Assembly: GCF_011752935.1 (NCBI RefSeq)
Contig: NZ_VWWO01000001.1
Location: 744,001 to 808,000 of the forward strand
Direction: 5' to 3'
Source of the DNA: Chitinophaga sp. Cy-1792
Lineage (GTDB): Bacteria; Bacteroidota; Bacteroidia; Chitinophagales; Chitinophagaceae
DNA length: 64,000 bases
In this document: positions 53,310-60,544 of the stretch, in pieces
Position numbering within the stretch: the first letter of the stretch is position 1
Layout of the letters: each line of letters starts with the position of its first letter
The notes under the pieces: generated by a model
Told to the model about the DNA's origin: nothing
What the model saw: the letters and a program-made list of their open reading frames with translations, nothing else
The model's database searches: none
Translations under genes and position numbers: made by a program

Positions 53310-53642
53310 ATGACAATTATTAATCCATTCGATCTAATTATTTCTAAGATCGACGTATTGCAAGCATGCGTAAATGGCTTGCGGGAAAACAACAAGAAAC
53401 CTATTGTGATTCAGCCGGAAGATCCTGACAGGTTGTTGAACCTGGCTGAAGCTGCAAACGTACTGCGTAAGCCGGTAGGTACCGTCCGTTATTACATTCA
53501 TCAAAAGTCATTGCCGGCAATTAAGGTTGGTAAAGGCTATGTGGTGAAGCATTCTGCTTTGATGGCATGGGTGGATGAATTCAAGGTTAGTACAGATGAG
53601 AATCCGGTGATCAATATGAGACGCCGATTTGCAAAACGCTAA
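53310..53642 (+). CDS. Helix-turn-helix (excisionase-like) protein
   Basis: Protein of 110 residues. The C-terminal part is a MerR/excisionase-type helix-turn-helix: LLNLAEAANVLRKPVGTVRYYIHQKSLPAIKVGKG, then a wing and ALMAWVDEF. The N-terminal 40 residues are a helical lead. Such small proteins in Bacteroidota elements act as excision or transfer regulators. It precedes the primase-like gene by 11 bases. Confidence 0.82.
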   Translation: MTIINPFDLIISKIDVLQACVNGLRENNKKPIVIQPEDPDRLLNLAEAANVLRKPVGTVRYYIHQKSLPAIKVGKGYVVKHSALMAWVDEFKVSTDENPVINMRRRFAKR

Positions 53643-53653
53643 ATCCTACGAAG

Positions 53654-54553
53654 ATGCAACGTGTAAAAGATTTGAAGCAATGGGATTTAGTTGACCTTTT
53701 ATCCAGATTGGGTTATGAACCCAGTAAGGTAATTCGGGATGACTACTGGTACTTATCTCCGCTCAGAGTAGAGAAAACGCCATCCTTTAAAGTAAATAGG
53801 CGTTTGAATGTCTGGTATGATCACGGTATTGGTCAGGGTGGTGATCTGATCGATTTTGGTTGCCTGTATAACAGCTGTTCAGTTAGTGATCTGCTCAAAA
53901 AATGGGAAAACCTTCCCTCCCCTACTTTTTCTTTTCAACCGCGAATTGCTGGTGAAAAGAAAAATCCCGATGAGGGCGCAGTTTCTATTCTTGCAGTAAG
54001 ACCCATCACTGACCAGCATTTGTTAGCATATCTGAACACCAGGGCGATACCACATTCAATAGCCGAATCGTATTGTAAGGAAGTAGACTTTTCCCTACAT
54101 AACCGCCAATATAGAGCCCTTGGTTTCAAGAATGAGGCTGGCGGCTATGAGCTGAGAAACGCGGATTTTAAAGGCTGTTGTGCGCCTAAGGACGTGACTT
54201 TAATAGCCGGCACAGGACAACGGCTAAATATCTTTGAAGGATTTTTCAGCTTTCTCTCCTACCTGGCGTGTCAGAAAGTTCTGGGAGTAACCGGTGATGA
54301 TTTCCTGATCCTGAACTCTCTTGCTCTGCTGGGAAAAGCGATGGACCTCACAGAGAAGTACCCCAAAATCGCCTTGTATCTGGATAATGACACAGCAGGA
54401 AAGCGAGCAACCAACACGTTCAAAACGAGCGATAGATTCTCAGATTGCTCCTCTCTCTATCAAGGGCACAAAGACATTAATGACTGGTGGATTAACAGGA
54501 ATAAGCCTATTCAGAAGGTAATGAATAGCGTCCGGCGTGGGCTGCGACGTTAG
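53654..54553 (+). CDS. Primase-like protein (CHC2-type plus Toprim)
   Basis: Protein of 299 residues related to DnaG primase. The N-terminal region (about 1-90) follows the CHC2 layout (YLSPLRVEKTPSFKVNRRLN, GIGQGGDLIDF), but the zinc cysteines are absent. A Toprim domain covers about 190-270: the Glu in NIFEGFFSFLSYLA and the DxD in IALYLDNDTAGKRA. Similar proteins are standard in mobilizable elements of Bacteroidota and may prime the transferred strand. It precedes mobC by 73 bases. Confidence 0.83.
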   Translation: MQRVKDLKQWDLVDLLSRLGYEPSKVIRDDYWYLSPLRVEKTPSFKVNRRLNVWYDHGIGQGGDLIDFGCLYNSCSVSDLLKKWENLPSPTFSFQPRIAGEKKNPDEGAVSILAVRPITDQHLLAYLNTRAIPHSIAESYCKEVDFSLHNRQYRALGFKNEAGGYELRNADFKGCCAPKDVTLIAGTGQRLNIFEGFFSFLSYLACQKVLGVTGDDFLILNSLALLGKAMDLTEKYPKIALYLDNDTAGKRATNTFKTSDRFSDCSSLYQGHKDINDWWINRNKPIQKVMNSVRRGLRR

Positions 54554-54556
54554 GAG

Positions 54557-54589
54557 CAAGCCATGTTTCCGCTACGCTTCAACGGCTTG
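54557..54589 (+). other. Inverted repeat, possible oriT
   Basis: CAAGCC (54557-54562) and GGCTTG (54584-54589) form an inverted repeat over 21 bases, in the 73-base gap directly before mobC. The position fits an origin of transfer next to the mob genes, but the repeat is short. Confidence 0.3.
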
Positions 54590-54626
54590 GAAAATTGGTA
54601 GTCACTTCGTTCTAATATCTGAAATT

Positions 54627-54977
54627 ATGGCAAGACCGAGGAAAAATGAAAGTGAAAAACGAGTCGTCCAGGTGAATATACGACTGACTTCATGTGAGAA
54701 TCAGCGTGTCAACGAGCTGGCGAAATCGGTAGGGATTACGCCTGCCAACCTTATCCGGCAGAAATTATTTGCCGGTAGATTCCCACCTGTAAAACACTCT
54801 CCTATCGAAATTGACCTATACAGAGAACTGCATAGGATCGGTGTAAATCTGAATCAGGCCACCCACCGGATTAATAGAAATGAGTTACCTGGTGAATATC
54901 TATCTATTCTTATTCAGGTATCAAAGACAGTTAACCAAGCAATAAAACTATTAGTAAATGACAGGCGATCAGGTTAA
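54627..54977 (+). CDS. mobC: MobC-like mobilization accessory protein
   Basis: DNA-binding protein of 116 residues. It begins MARPRKNESEKRVVQVNIRL, a ribbon-helix-helix type N-terminus, then VNELAKSVGITPANLIRQKLF, and ends with the MobC pattern ELHRIGVNLNQATHRINR. MobC opens DNA at oriT for the relaxase. The frame is open to 54537 over the end of the primase gene, but the ATG at 54627 gives the family start. Its last 20 bases overlap the relaxase gene. Confidence 0.87.
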   Translation: MARPRKNESEKRVVQVNIRLTSCENQRVNELAKSVGITPANLIRQKLFAGRFPPVKHSPIEIDLYRELHRIGVNLNQATHRINRNELPGEYLSILIQVSKTVNQAIKLLVNDRRSG

Positions 54978-56124
54978 AGGGAAAGGATTTAGAGGGGCAT
55001 TACGCTATAATCTTGCTAAAGTAGAAAAAGGAGTTGCTGAGGTATTGGATACCAACTTCTCCAGCAGGCAGGAAAATACAATCATGAAGGAAGTCGCTAT
55101 GATAAAGGCTTTGCGTCCAAATCTTCAGAAATACTTTTATCATACTTCTCTAAATTTTCCACCTAATGAGAATTTATCAAATGAGCAGATGAGGGTTATC
55201 GCTAAAGAGTATTTATCAGAGATGGGCTTTAATCAGCATCAATTCATGGTTTTCCGGCATCGTGATGCAGATCATCCACATATTCATATCTTGGTAAATA
55301 GAATCGGATTCGATGGTGAAGTAGTTACAGATAGTCAGGATTATGCCAGGAGCGAAAAAGTGATCAGGGCCATTGAAAAGAAATATAACCTTACTCCTGT
55401 TGTATCCAGTAAGCAGGCCGTGGAACGTGCTTTGACAAAGAATGAAATGGAGATGATGAAACGTACCGACGAACTGTCGGTAAAAATCAAACTTCAGACA
55501 ATCGTAAATAATGCTCAAAAGCAGAGTCGTTCAGTTGCTGAATTTATACAGTCGCTAGAGGTTAGAGGTGTGAATGTCCTTTTTAATCAGGCGCAGACAG
55601 GTTTTGTAAGTGGTATCAGCTACGGTTTTGAAGGATTGATTTTTAAGGGATCGGCGCTGGGAAATGGTTTTAAGTGGACACAGCTAAAAGGATCATTAAA
55701 CTATGAACAAGAAAGAGATCATACAACAATATGCGAAGCAAACCTTAGGACAAGATCCATCCTATCAGATATTGGATTACAACAAACTGTTAGAGATGGT
55801 GCAGTCAATCAAACAATGGCATCAAACGAGCTTAAACGAGCAACAGCGATTACACAGAGCGCATCTGGAAAGGACTTCACAGGAGTTTCGAACAATACAG
55901 GCCGACTGCGTCCGTCTGCAAAGAGAGTTGAACGAACTAACGCAATTAGTGAAGAGCCTTCACGACGGAACACTGAAATATTTGAAAATACAAAGGAGAC
56001 GGGAGTTCTGGTTGGCGGTATTATCCGGGAGTTGCTCAGCCCTGTTGATAGTTATACTCATGAAAATCTGGCTGCATTAAATGAGTTTAAAAAGAAAAAG
56101 AAAAAACGGAAAATCCGGCGGTGA
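54958..56124 (+). CDS. mobB: Relaxase / mobilization nuclease
   Basis: Relaxase (PF03432 type) of 388 residues. The N-terminus, GKGFRGALRYNLAKVEKG, holds the likely catalytic Tyr at 17. The metal-binding HxDxxHxHxxxN motif is HRDADHPHIHILVN (about 101-114). Up to about residue 245 the domain looks normal. The C-terminal 140 residues are low in order and end in a Lys/Arg run. Another reading frame of 125 codons lies wholly inside this tail (55703-56080). There is no coupling protein gene, so transfer needs a helper. Confidence 0.9.
   Translation: MTGDQVKGKGFRGALRYNLAKVEKGVAEVLDTNFSSRQENTIMKEVAMIKALRPNLQKYFYHTSLNFPPNENLSNEQMRVIAKEYLSEMGFNQHQFMVFRHRDADHPHIHILVNRIGFDGEVVTDSQDYARSEKVIRAIEKKYNLTPVVSSKQAVERALTKNEMEMMKRTDELSVKIKLQTIVNNAQKQSRSVAEFIQSLEVRGVNVLFNQAQTGFVSGISYGFEGLIFKGSALGNGFKWTQLKGSLNYEQERDHTTICEANLRTRSILSDIGLQQTVRDGAVNQTMASNELKRATAITQSASGKDFTGVSNNTGRLRPSAKRVERTNAISEEPSRRNTEIFENTKETGVLVGGIIRELLSPVDSYTHENLAALNEFKKKKKKRKIRR
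55703..56080 (+). CDS. Embedded gene in another frame of the relaxase, membrane-tail protein
   Basis: A 125-codon frame, shifted by one base relative to the relaxase and wholly inside it. Its product looks like a true protein: a helical start, a coiled coil (about 40-90, QQRLHRAHLERTSQEFRTIQ), then the transmembrane helix FWLAVLSGSCSALLIVILMK near the end. AAAAGG lies about 10 bases before the ATG. In plasmid RSF1010 the membrane protein MobB is likewise encoded inside the relaxase gene in another frame. The alternative is a chance open frame. Confidence 0.62.
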   Translation: MNKKEIIQQYAKQTLGQDPSYQILDYNKLLEMVQSIKQWHQTSLNEQQRLHRAHLERTSQEFRTIQADCVRLQRELNELTQLVKSLHDGTLKYLKIQRRREFWLAVLSGSCSALLIVILMKIWLH

Positions 56125-56129
56125 CAAAG

Positions 56130-56160
56130 AAACGGCAATTGCATTGAGCAATTGCCGTTT
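56130..56160. terminator. Bidirectional terminator after the relaxase gene
   Basis: A perfect 13-bp stem, AAACGGCAATTGC with GCAATTGCCGTTT, has a 5-base loop. It lies between the relaxase gene and the convergent small gene. Confidence 0.8.
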
Positions 56161-56174
56161 TCCATTTATGAGTG

Positions 56175-56423
56175 CTACTTAGGAATTTTGTTGTGTGTTC
56201 GGGTGACTGTTTCCTTTATCACTCTTATGATGCCCTCCCTTTCTGCATTGCTGATAATGGGTGCTGTGCTACCATCGGGATGAACAACTGGCCGGAGCCG
56301 CATTTTCCGATAGAATGTGGGAACACTCCAGCCGCATTCTGCACAAACCTTTTCCCGAAAATCGAGCGGCATATTTGTAAAGTGTTTGTGAAATTCTGAT
56401 AGTACATTCTGTGCTTTGTCCAT
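56175..56423 (-). CDS. Small unknown protein
   Basis: An 82-residue protein, MDKAQNVLSEFHKHF at the start, with CAECGWSVPTFYRKMR in the middle that looks like a small DNA-binding helix-turn-helix, and EREGIIRVIKETV toward the end. I know no family name. It is the only minus-strand gene between the mobilization genes and the XRE regulator. An antisense frame of similar length on the plus strand has no protein-like features. Confidence 0.55.
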   Translation of the reverse strand: MDKAQNVLSEFHKHFTNMPLDFREKVCAECGWSVPTFYRKMRLRPVVHPDGSTAPIISNAEREGIIRVIKETVTRTHNKIPK

Positions 56424-56538
56424 GAGTAAGATGATTTAATAGTTAGCGGATTTTGAGGGTTAATGTCCATATGGCAAAAGAATTTCCAGTACGGCATCCT
56501 TTGCCGTTCAATTCCTGACTATAAGTAACTTGGGAGCG

Positions 56539-56574
56539 TGTTGGGTGGGCATAAAAATAGCGCAGGGCCCAACA
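56539..56574 (+). other. Hairpin A of the structured intergenic region
   Basis: TGTTGGG (56539-56545) pairs with CCCAACA (56568-56574). It is directly before the large bulged hairpin. Confidence 0.45.
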
Positions 56575-56578
56575 AAGT

Positions 56579-56689
56579 GTTCTGGAGGTACTGGTATACC
56601 TGGCGACGACTAAGTGAGCCCATGCGCCATAGCATGGGCTACTCACCTTGTATCCCTCGTCGCCTTTCAAATTACCAGTTTTCCAGGAC
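56579..56689 (+). other. Large bulged hairpin (candidate structured RNA or single-strand DNA site)
   Basis: Five stems nest in one 111-base structure: 56579-56586 with 56682-56689 (8 bp, one GT), 56590-56596 with 56673-56679 (7 bp), 56602-56609 with 56657-56664 (8 bp), 56614-56618 with 56642-56646 (5 bp), and 56619-56625 with 56632-56638 (7 bp). The loop is GCCATA. About 35 pairs with small internal loops is far beyond chance. No protein gene lies here. It may be an RNA, an oriT or a single-strand origin. Confidence 0.7.
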
Positions 56690-56691
56690 GA

Positions 56692-56726
56692 GATCTAAAG
56701 CAAGAAGCTTGAAATATCTTTAGATC
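56692..56726 (+). other. Hairpin B after the large hairpin
   Basis: GATCTAAAG pairs with CTTTAGATC (9 bp), with an inner 4-bp CAAG/CTTG stem. It follows the large hairpin by 2 bases. Confidence 0.55.
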
Positions 56727-56906
56727 ACTAAAATAAGAATTTGCGTTTGTCTAACCTGATAGCAGTTTCATAACAATGCTGTTTGTTAGCAAATTAAGCA
56801 AAATTTCAATTAAAGCTACTTATTAGTAGTAAAATAAAAGTAGTTTCTTTTTAGTAGTAACATATAAAGGGTTACTCATTTGTAAACTATTCATTTATTT
56901 TAGTAT
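56727..56906. promoter_or_regulatory. Upstream region of the XRE gene with direct repeats
   Basis: AT-rich region. TAGTAGTAA occurs at 56824-56832 and again at 56852-56860, exactly 28 bases apart, each preceded by T-rich sequence. These may be operator sites for the XRE protein, but no binding evidence exists. No clear TAnnTTTG was found close to the gene. Confidence 0.4.
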
Positions 56907-57167
56907 ATGGATAGCAAAAAAGAAAACTCCAAGAAAGTCCAGCTTGACCCTGATGAGCAGCTAGTAAAGTTGGGAGCCCGGATCAAAGATCTCCGCATCA
57001 AAGCAGGATACAAAAACTATGAAGTTTTCGCGTATGAAAATAATATCCCCAGAGCGCAGTATGGCCGCTATGAGCAAGGAAAAGACTTGCGGTTTAGTAG
57101 CCTGGTGAAGGTGGTGAGTGCGTTTGGAATGACGATGGAGGAGTTTTTTGGGGAAGGGTTTGATTAA
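56907..57167 (+). CDS. XRE-family helix-turn-helix regulator
   Basis: An 86-residue protein with a Cro/C1-type helix-turn-helix: LGARIKDLRIKAGYKNYEVFAYENNIPRAQYGRYEQGKDLR, followed by SSLVKVVSAFGMTMEEFFGEGF. Such small regulators are common in mobile elements of Bacteroidota. It precedes the unknown three-gene block by 140 bases and may regulate it or the element. Direct repeats sit upstream. Confidence 0.88.
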   Translation: MDSKKENSKKVQLDPDEQLVKLGARIKDLRIKAGYKNYEVFAYENNIPRAQYGRYEQGKDLRFSSLVKVVSAFGMTMEEFFGEGFD

Positions 57168-57269
57168 AGATGAGATAAATAAGAAACATTTAATTATCAG
57201 ATATTTTGAATATATTTAGTTGTCCAAATTTCGACCCTATACCCTGATCGGAACCTCAGCAAAGAGTCG

Positions 57270-57277
57270 TATCTTTG
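57270..57277 (+). promoter_or_regulatory. -7 element of the three-gene block
   Basis: TATCTTTG fits TAnnTTTG and lies 30 bases before the ATG at 57307. This excludes the in-frame TTG at 57220 as start and suggests that the block has its own promoter. Confidence 0.55.
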
Positions 57278-57306
57278 CAAACCTTTTAACTTTTATAACT
57301 CGGTTG

Positions 57307-58038
57307 ATGAAACTTCCAGTTGAAATTACGCCTAATCCCTTATTGTCATCAAGAGTTGAAATTCGATACGTATTAAATATTCAACCTGATGAAGTCGTTG
57401 GAGCCTTCTATTCTCAGTTTAAAGATGTTTTTCCAATATTAAGAGAAACGAAGGTGTCAAAGGATCCAGGGATTGCAGATGAGTTGATGAAGTTTGCTCC
57501 AGATTTTTTGATGAGCAATGATAAATATGCTATAGCGTTTAATGGAAATGCAATCTCTTTTGAGAACATGGGAGACTACCAGTTATGGGGGAATTATTTT
57601 CCATTTATTCGCACACAACTTTCTACGTTAATTGAAATGAAAATTGTACGTTCTATTCAACGAATAAGTGTGAGATATGTGAGTCTGTTTGAAAAGCAAT
57701 TAACTAAAGAGAGTACATTTATTAAAATACCTCAATTCAACCTTGAAGGATATAAAGAGAATCTAAATTTATATAGAACATCTTTTAATCCTAGTAATGA
57801 TCCCAATGTGCTATTGAAAGTTCAAATAGTTAAGAATGCAAGAGCATCAACCGCGAATGAATTTAGAATAGGAACTTTGATTGATATTGATGCATGCAGA
57901 GAATTTAGTGATATTGATCTTGATGATAACATTTTTGAAATCGTCGATAATTTACATGCCGAAGAAAAAAGGTTATTTTTTTCCATGTTAGATAATGCGT
58001 TTTTGCAAACTCTTAACCCTAAATACGACAGAATATGA
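57307..58038 (+). CDS. TIGR04255-like protein, gene A of the unknown block
   Basis: Protein of 243 residues that looks like the TIGR04255 family, a sporadic family of unknown function often found in mobile regions. Matching features are the N-terminal LPVEITPNPLLSSRVEIRY and the central strand pattern from FLMSNDKYAIAFNGNAISF to IEMKIVRSIQRISVRYVSLFE. No catalytic motif or membrane helix is seen. Its stop overlaps the start of gene B (ATGA), so the two are translationally coupled. It is AT-rich relative to the core genome. Confidence 0.72.
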   Translation: MKLPVEITPNPLLSSRVEIRYVLNIQPDEVVGAFYSQFKDVFPILRETKVSKDPGIADELMKFAPDFLMSNDKYAIAFNGNAISFENMGDYQLWGNYFPFIRTQLSTLIEMKIVRSIQRISVRYVSLFEKQLTKESTFIKIPQFNLEGYKENLNLYRTSFNPSNDPNVLLKVQIVKNARASTANEFRIGTLIDIDACREFSDIDLDDNIFEIVDNLHAEEKRLFFSMLDNAFLQTLNPKYDRI

Positions 58039-58652
58039 GTGCTGCAATAGATGTTACTAATGGCGAATTAAAACTCTTAAATAATCCAATAAATATCTGC
58101 ATTCTTGTGGAGGATGTTTCCGTTCCGTCAGCAATTTGGGGGGTAGAGAATAATGAAAATAGACTAAGATTGGCACATGAAAATCTCAAAGCAAGGAGCG
58201 GCAGGATCAGACATCTTGATATTTTAAATAATAATGGTTGGGAAATTTCACAAGCCAGAGAGTTCTTTGACCAAGTTCGTGTCTATGATACAAATCTCCC
58301 TCAGTATTTAGATACAAATATGGAGAGGTATACACGTAAGTTTGAACTGGCATTAGGAAAATCGGAGACTAGGAACTTAGATCGAAAATTATTTCAGAAT
58401 CATTTTTATAAAACGGCCTTTAAAATTTCGGAGCTTGAATGCTCAGACGCAACTGTTGAGATTGCCAAGAATAATTCATTAAAATATACTCTATTATTTC
58501 CTGAGAATAAAATGTTAATGATTTCTTCTAGCGTCAATAATGAAACTGATGAGATAGTATTTAGTTATTTTATTAATCGTGAACTGATTTCGACCAATGC
58601 GATGGAACTTACAGGATTCATTGAAGGATTTAAAAAGTTTCTTAAAAGCTAA
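58035..58652 (+). CDS. Unknown protein, gene B of the block
   Basis: I do not recognise this 205-residue protein. It is soluble with no signal peptide. It shows a mixed fold: NICILVEDVSVPSAIWGVEN near the N-terminus, a charged helical middle (NMERYTRKFELALGKSETRN), and a strand-rich end. Overlap with gene A by 4 bases and with gene C by 56 bases suggests a fixed three-gene operon. It is AT-rich. Confidence 0.68.
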   Translation: MSAAIDVTNGELKLLNNPINICILVEDVSVPSAIWGVENNENRLRLAHENLKARSGRIRHLDILNNNGWEISQAREFFDQVRVYDTNLPQYLDTNMERYTRKFELALGKSETRNLDRKLFQNHFYKTAFKISELECSDATVEIAKNNSLKYTLLFPENKMLMISSSVNNETDEIVFSYFINRELISTNAMELTGFIEGFKKFLKS

Positions 58653-59352
58653 AAAAGATACTGCTATAGTATTTTTTACTTATCCCAAAAATATATTACC
58701 TCGTGGTAACTATATAAATCCTATAGATATAAACATTTTAAATGGACAAGATAAATATGTGATCTTAAGACGATCAGATAAATGTATTGGAGATACTTTT
58801 AATGAGTTTGAAAACTTAGTGGATAACATTATTCTTGATCAAAGAATACCGGGTTTATCAATGAATTTGCTAGGTGGGAATTATGAAATTAAGCACTTAA
58901 AATTTAATCAGACAGGCGGAGCTGGGAAATATTGGGATTCAATTAGAGAAATAAAACTCAACGAATATTTAAAAGATATTAAATTACTTGAGGTGTATTG
59001 CCCTATTTACTTTTTTGTTGAAGATCTACAAAACATTGAATTTCCGTATTCTAGACCTAATGACGCAACCGCTAAAAAATTGTTAACAGAATTAGGTATA
59101 CCTCAGCAAGTTGGTCAAACAGCGAATGTTATAGCCAAAGTCGAAATTGTCCATAAGCCGAGTAATGCGAATTATTGGCATGTTGAATTCACTATTAGGG
59201 AATCTCTGCATGAAAATGCGAAAGCTATAAAGGACGCCAACTCTAGATGGAAGGAAAACTTGACGCAAAGTATTTATCATCTTATTTCAGCCAAAGCTCT
59301 CAAAAAATGTCCTGTAGTACCCAAAGTTAGGACAACAGCATATACAAAATAA
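58597..59352 (+). CDS. Unknown protein, gene C of the block
   Basis: Protein of up to 251 residues, not recognised. The ATG at 58597 is inside gene B in another frame, giving a 56-base overlap; no later ATG is near, so the start is not certain. The frame shows AIVFFTYPKNILPRGNY near the N-terminus, LKDIKLLEVYCPIYFFVED in the middle, and NVIAKVEIVHKPSNANYWHV before the end. No membrane helix or motif is clear. It ends 47 bases before the end of the convergent TIR gene. Confidence 0.65.
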   Translation: MRWNLQDSLKDLKSFLKAKKDTAIVFFTYPKNILPRGNYINPIDINILNGQDKYVILRRSDKCIGDTFNEFENLVDNIILDQRIPGLSMNLLGGNYEIKHLKFNQTGGAGKYWDSIREIKLNEYLKDIKLLEVYCPIYFFVEDLQNIEFPYSRPNDATAKKLLTELGIPQQVGQTANVIAKVEIVHKPSNANYWHVEFTIRESLHENAKAIKDANSRWKENLTQSIYHLISAKALKKCPVVPKVRTTAYTK

Positions 59353-59398
59353 CTGCGGCATAAATTTCTTCAATTTCATACTGGGTTCGAATGTATGG

Positions 59399-60460
59399 CT
59401 AGAGAGTGGCGAAGTATTCGGCAAAAATATTTATAGCCTTATCTATCCCTTTAAGAGAATCGACATTAATAAACTTCGAATCGCCATTATTCTCAGGCGA
59501 TTTTTCAACTTCAATTTTTCGTTTTATTTCCAATGGAAGAGAATTTATTGAATTAAAATAAGTCTTCGACCATCCCTTGGCTATTGTTTTTACCTCAGCT
59601 AGTTCTCTTGGAGGTTCAATTTCCATACGCAGATATTCCCATTTGACTAGTTCTCGACAAAAGTTAAGAATTCTATCTACAGATTTCTTTATATTAGAAA
59701 TACGATCCCCTTCGTCAGAAATAACCACGGAATTGTTTAAATCATCTATCAATTCTGGGATTAGAGTTGTGAATCTTTTCATGTCTTCAATGGCTTCTTG
59801 AAACCAAATGAAATATTCTTCTGCATTATATATTTTTGCCTTCTGAAAAATATGTCCTTTTTCAAGATCGATGTAGCCTTGATGGATCTCCATTAGCTTG
59901 TTTGAAAGGAGTTCCGCAGCCAAAAGATAATTCCAACAATTAGGTTTTTCAATAGCTAGCCTTTTACATTCTGTGCTCTCCTCTCTTAAGACACTTAGAT
60001 TACTATAAACGAAATTCTTTAAGCGTGCTCTTATTTGGTTACAAAATGGGCCTAAAGCCGCCTTAATGTTATTATCTTCTCGTTTAACGTCAAAAGTTCC
60101 AGCGGTTATACCTAATAAATCTGTTGGAATATGAAAGGGAGGGCTATTTCTTGGTGTTAAATAGAACACCTTGTCTTTACCTAATCTACCTATAAATAAT
60201 CCCAATTCAAAAATTACATTATCTCGAATTGTATTCTTTTTCTCGCTTCTAATATAGGTAACATCGTCGGGCTTGAAGACAAAAATGCCGAAATCAAAAT
60301 TATCTAAGGCTGATATCAAATCATCCAACGCCGTATTGGAAAGGTTAAAGACGCCTTGGTTCCATACCGTTACTGTGGCGTCGAATTCTAAATTTTCTTG
60401 AATTGTATATGCAATATCTAATGCTTCAACAGATGATCCGACAAAAATTCTTGGTTTCAT
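59399..60460 (-). CDS. TIR-domain protein (CAP12/Pycsar-effector type, PF10137)
   Basis: Protein of 353 residues. The N-terminal 145 residues match the TIR-like nucleotide-binding family: KPRIFVGSSVEALDIAYTI, the IFVFKPDDVTYI strand, and RDNVIFELGLFIGRLG with E85 as the likely catalytic Glu, then the FYLTPRNSPPFHIPTDLLG loop. Related domains in CBASS and Pycsar effectors break down NAD+ during phage infection. Residues 150-353 are helical and unrecognised; they may sense a signal or oligomerise. It faces the three-gene block and precedes the integrase in the opposite direction of that block. Confidence 0.82.
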   Translation of the reverse strand: MKPRIFVGSSVEALDIAYTIQENLEFDATVTVWNQGVFNLSNTALDDLISALDNFDFGIFVFKPDDVTYIRSEKKNTIRDNVIFELGLFIGRLGKDKVFYLTPRNSPPFHIPTDLLGITAGTFDVKREDNNIKAALGPFCNQIRARLKNFVYSNLSVLREESTECKRLAIEKPNCWNYLLAAELLSNKLMEIHQGYIDLEKGHIFQKAKIYNAEEYFIWFQEAIEDMKRFTTLIPELIDDLNNSVVISDEGDRISNIKKSVDRILNFCRELVKWEYLRMEIEPPRELAEVKTIAKGWSKTYFNSINSLPLEIKRKIEVEKSPENNGDSKFINVDSLKGIDKAINIFAEYFATL

Positions 60461-60544
60461 TTTGGTGCCTTCAAAGGGGATTATGGTTCAAACAGTTTTA
60501 GGGAAAATTCCAATGAAACCTAAATATAAACTTATTTTTTCGTT

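Noticed and set aside
56172..56399. Plus-strand frame of 75 codons opposite the small gene at 56175-56423
   Set aside because: The product is Cys/Phe-rich with no protein-like pattern, while the minus-strand frame has a helix-turn-helix-like segment and a normal start.
58597..58660. Programmed frameshift joining genes B and C
   Set aside because: The A-rich end of gene B looks slippery, but the shift needed is +1, there is no strong stimulating structure visible, and gene B ends in a natural-looking tail.
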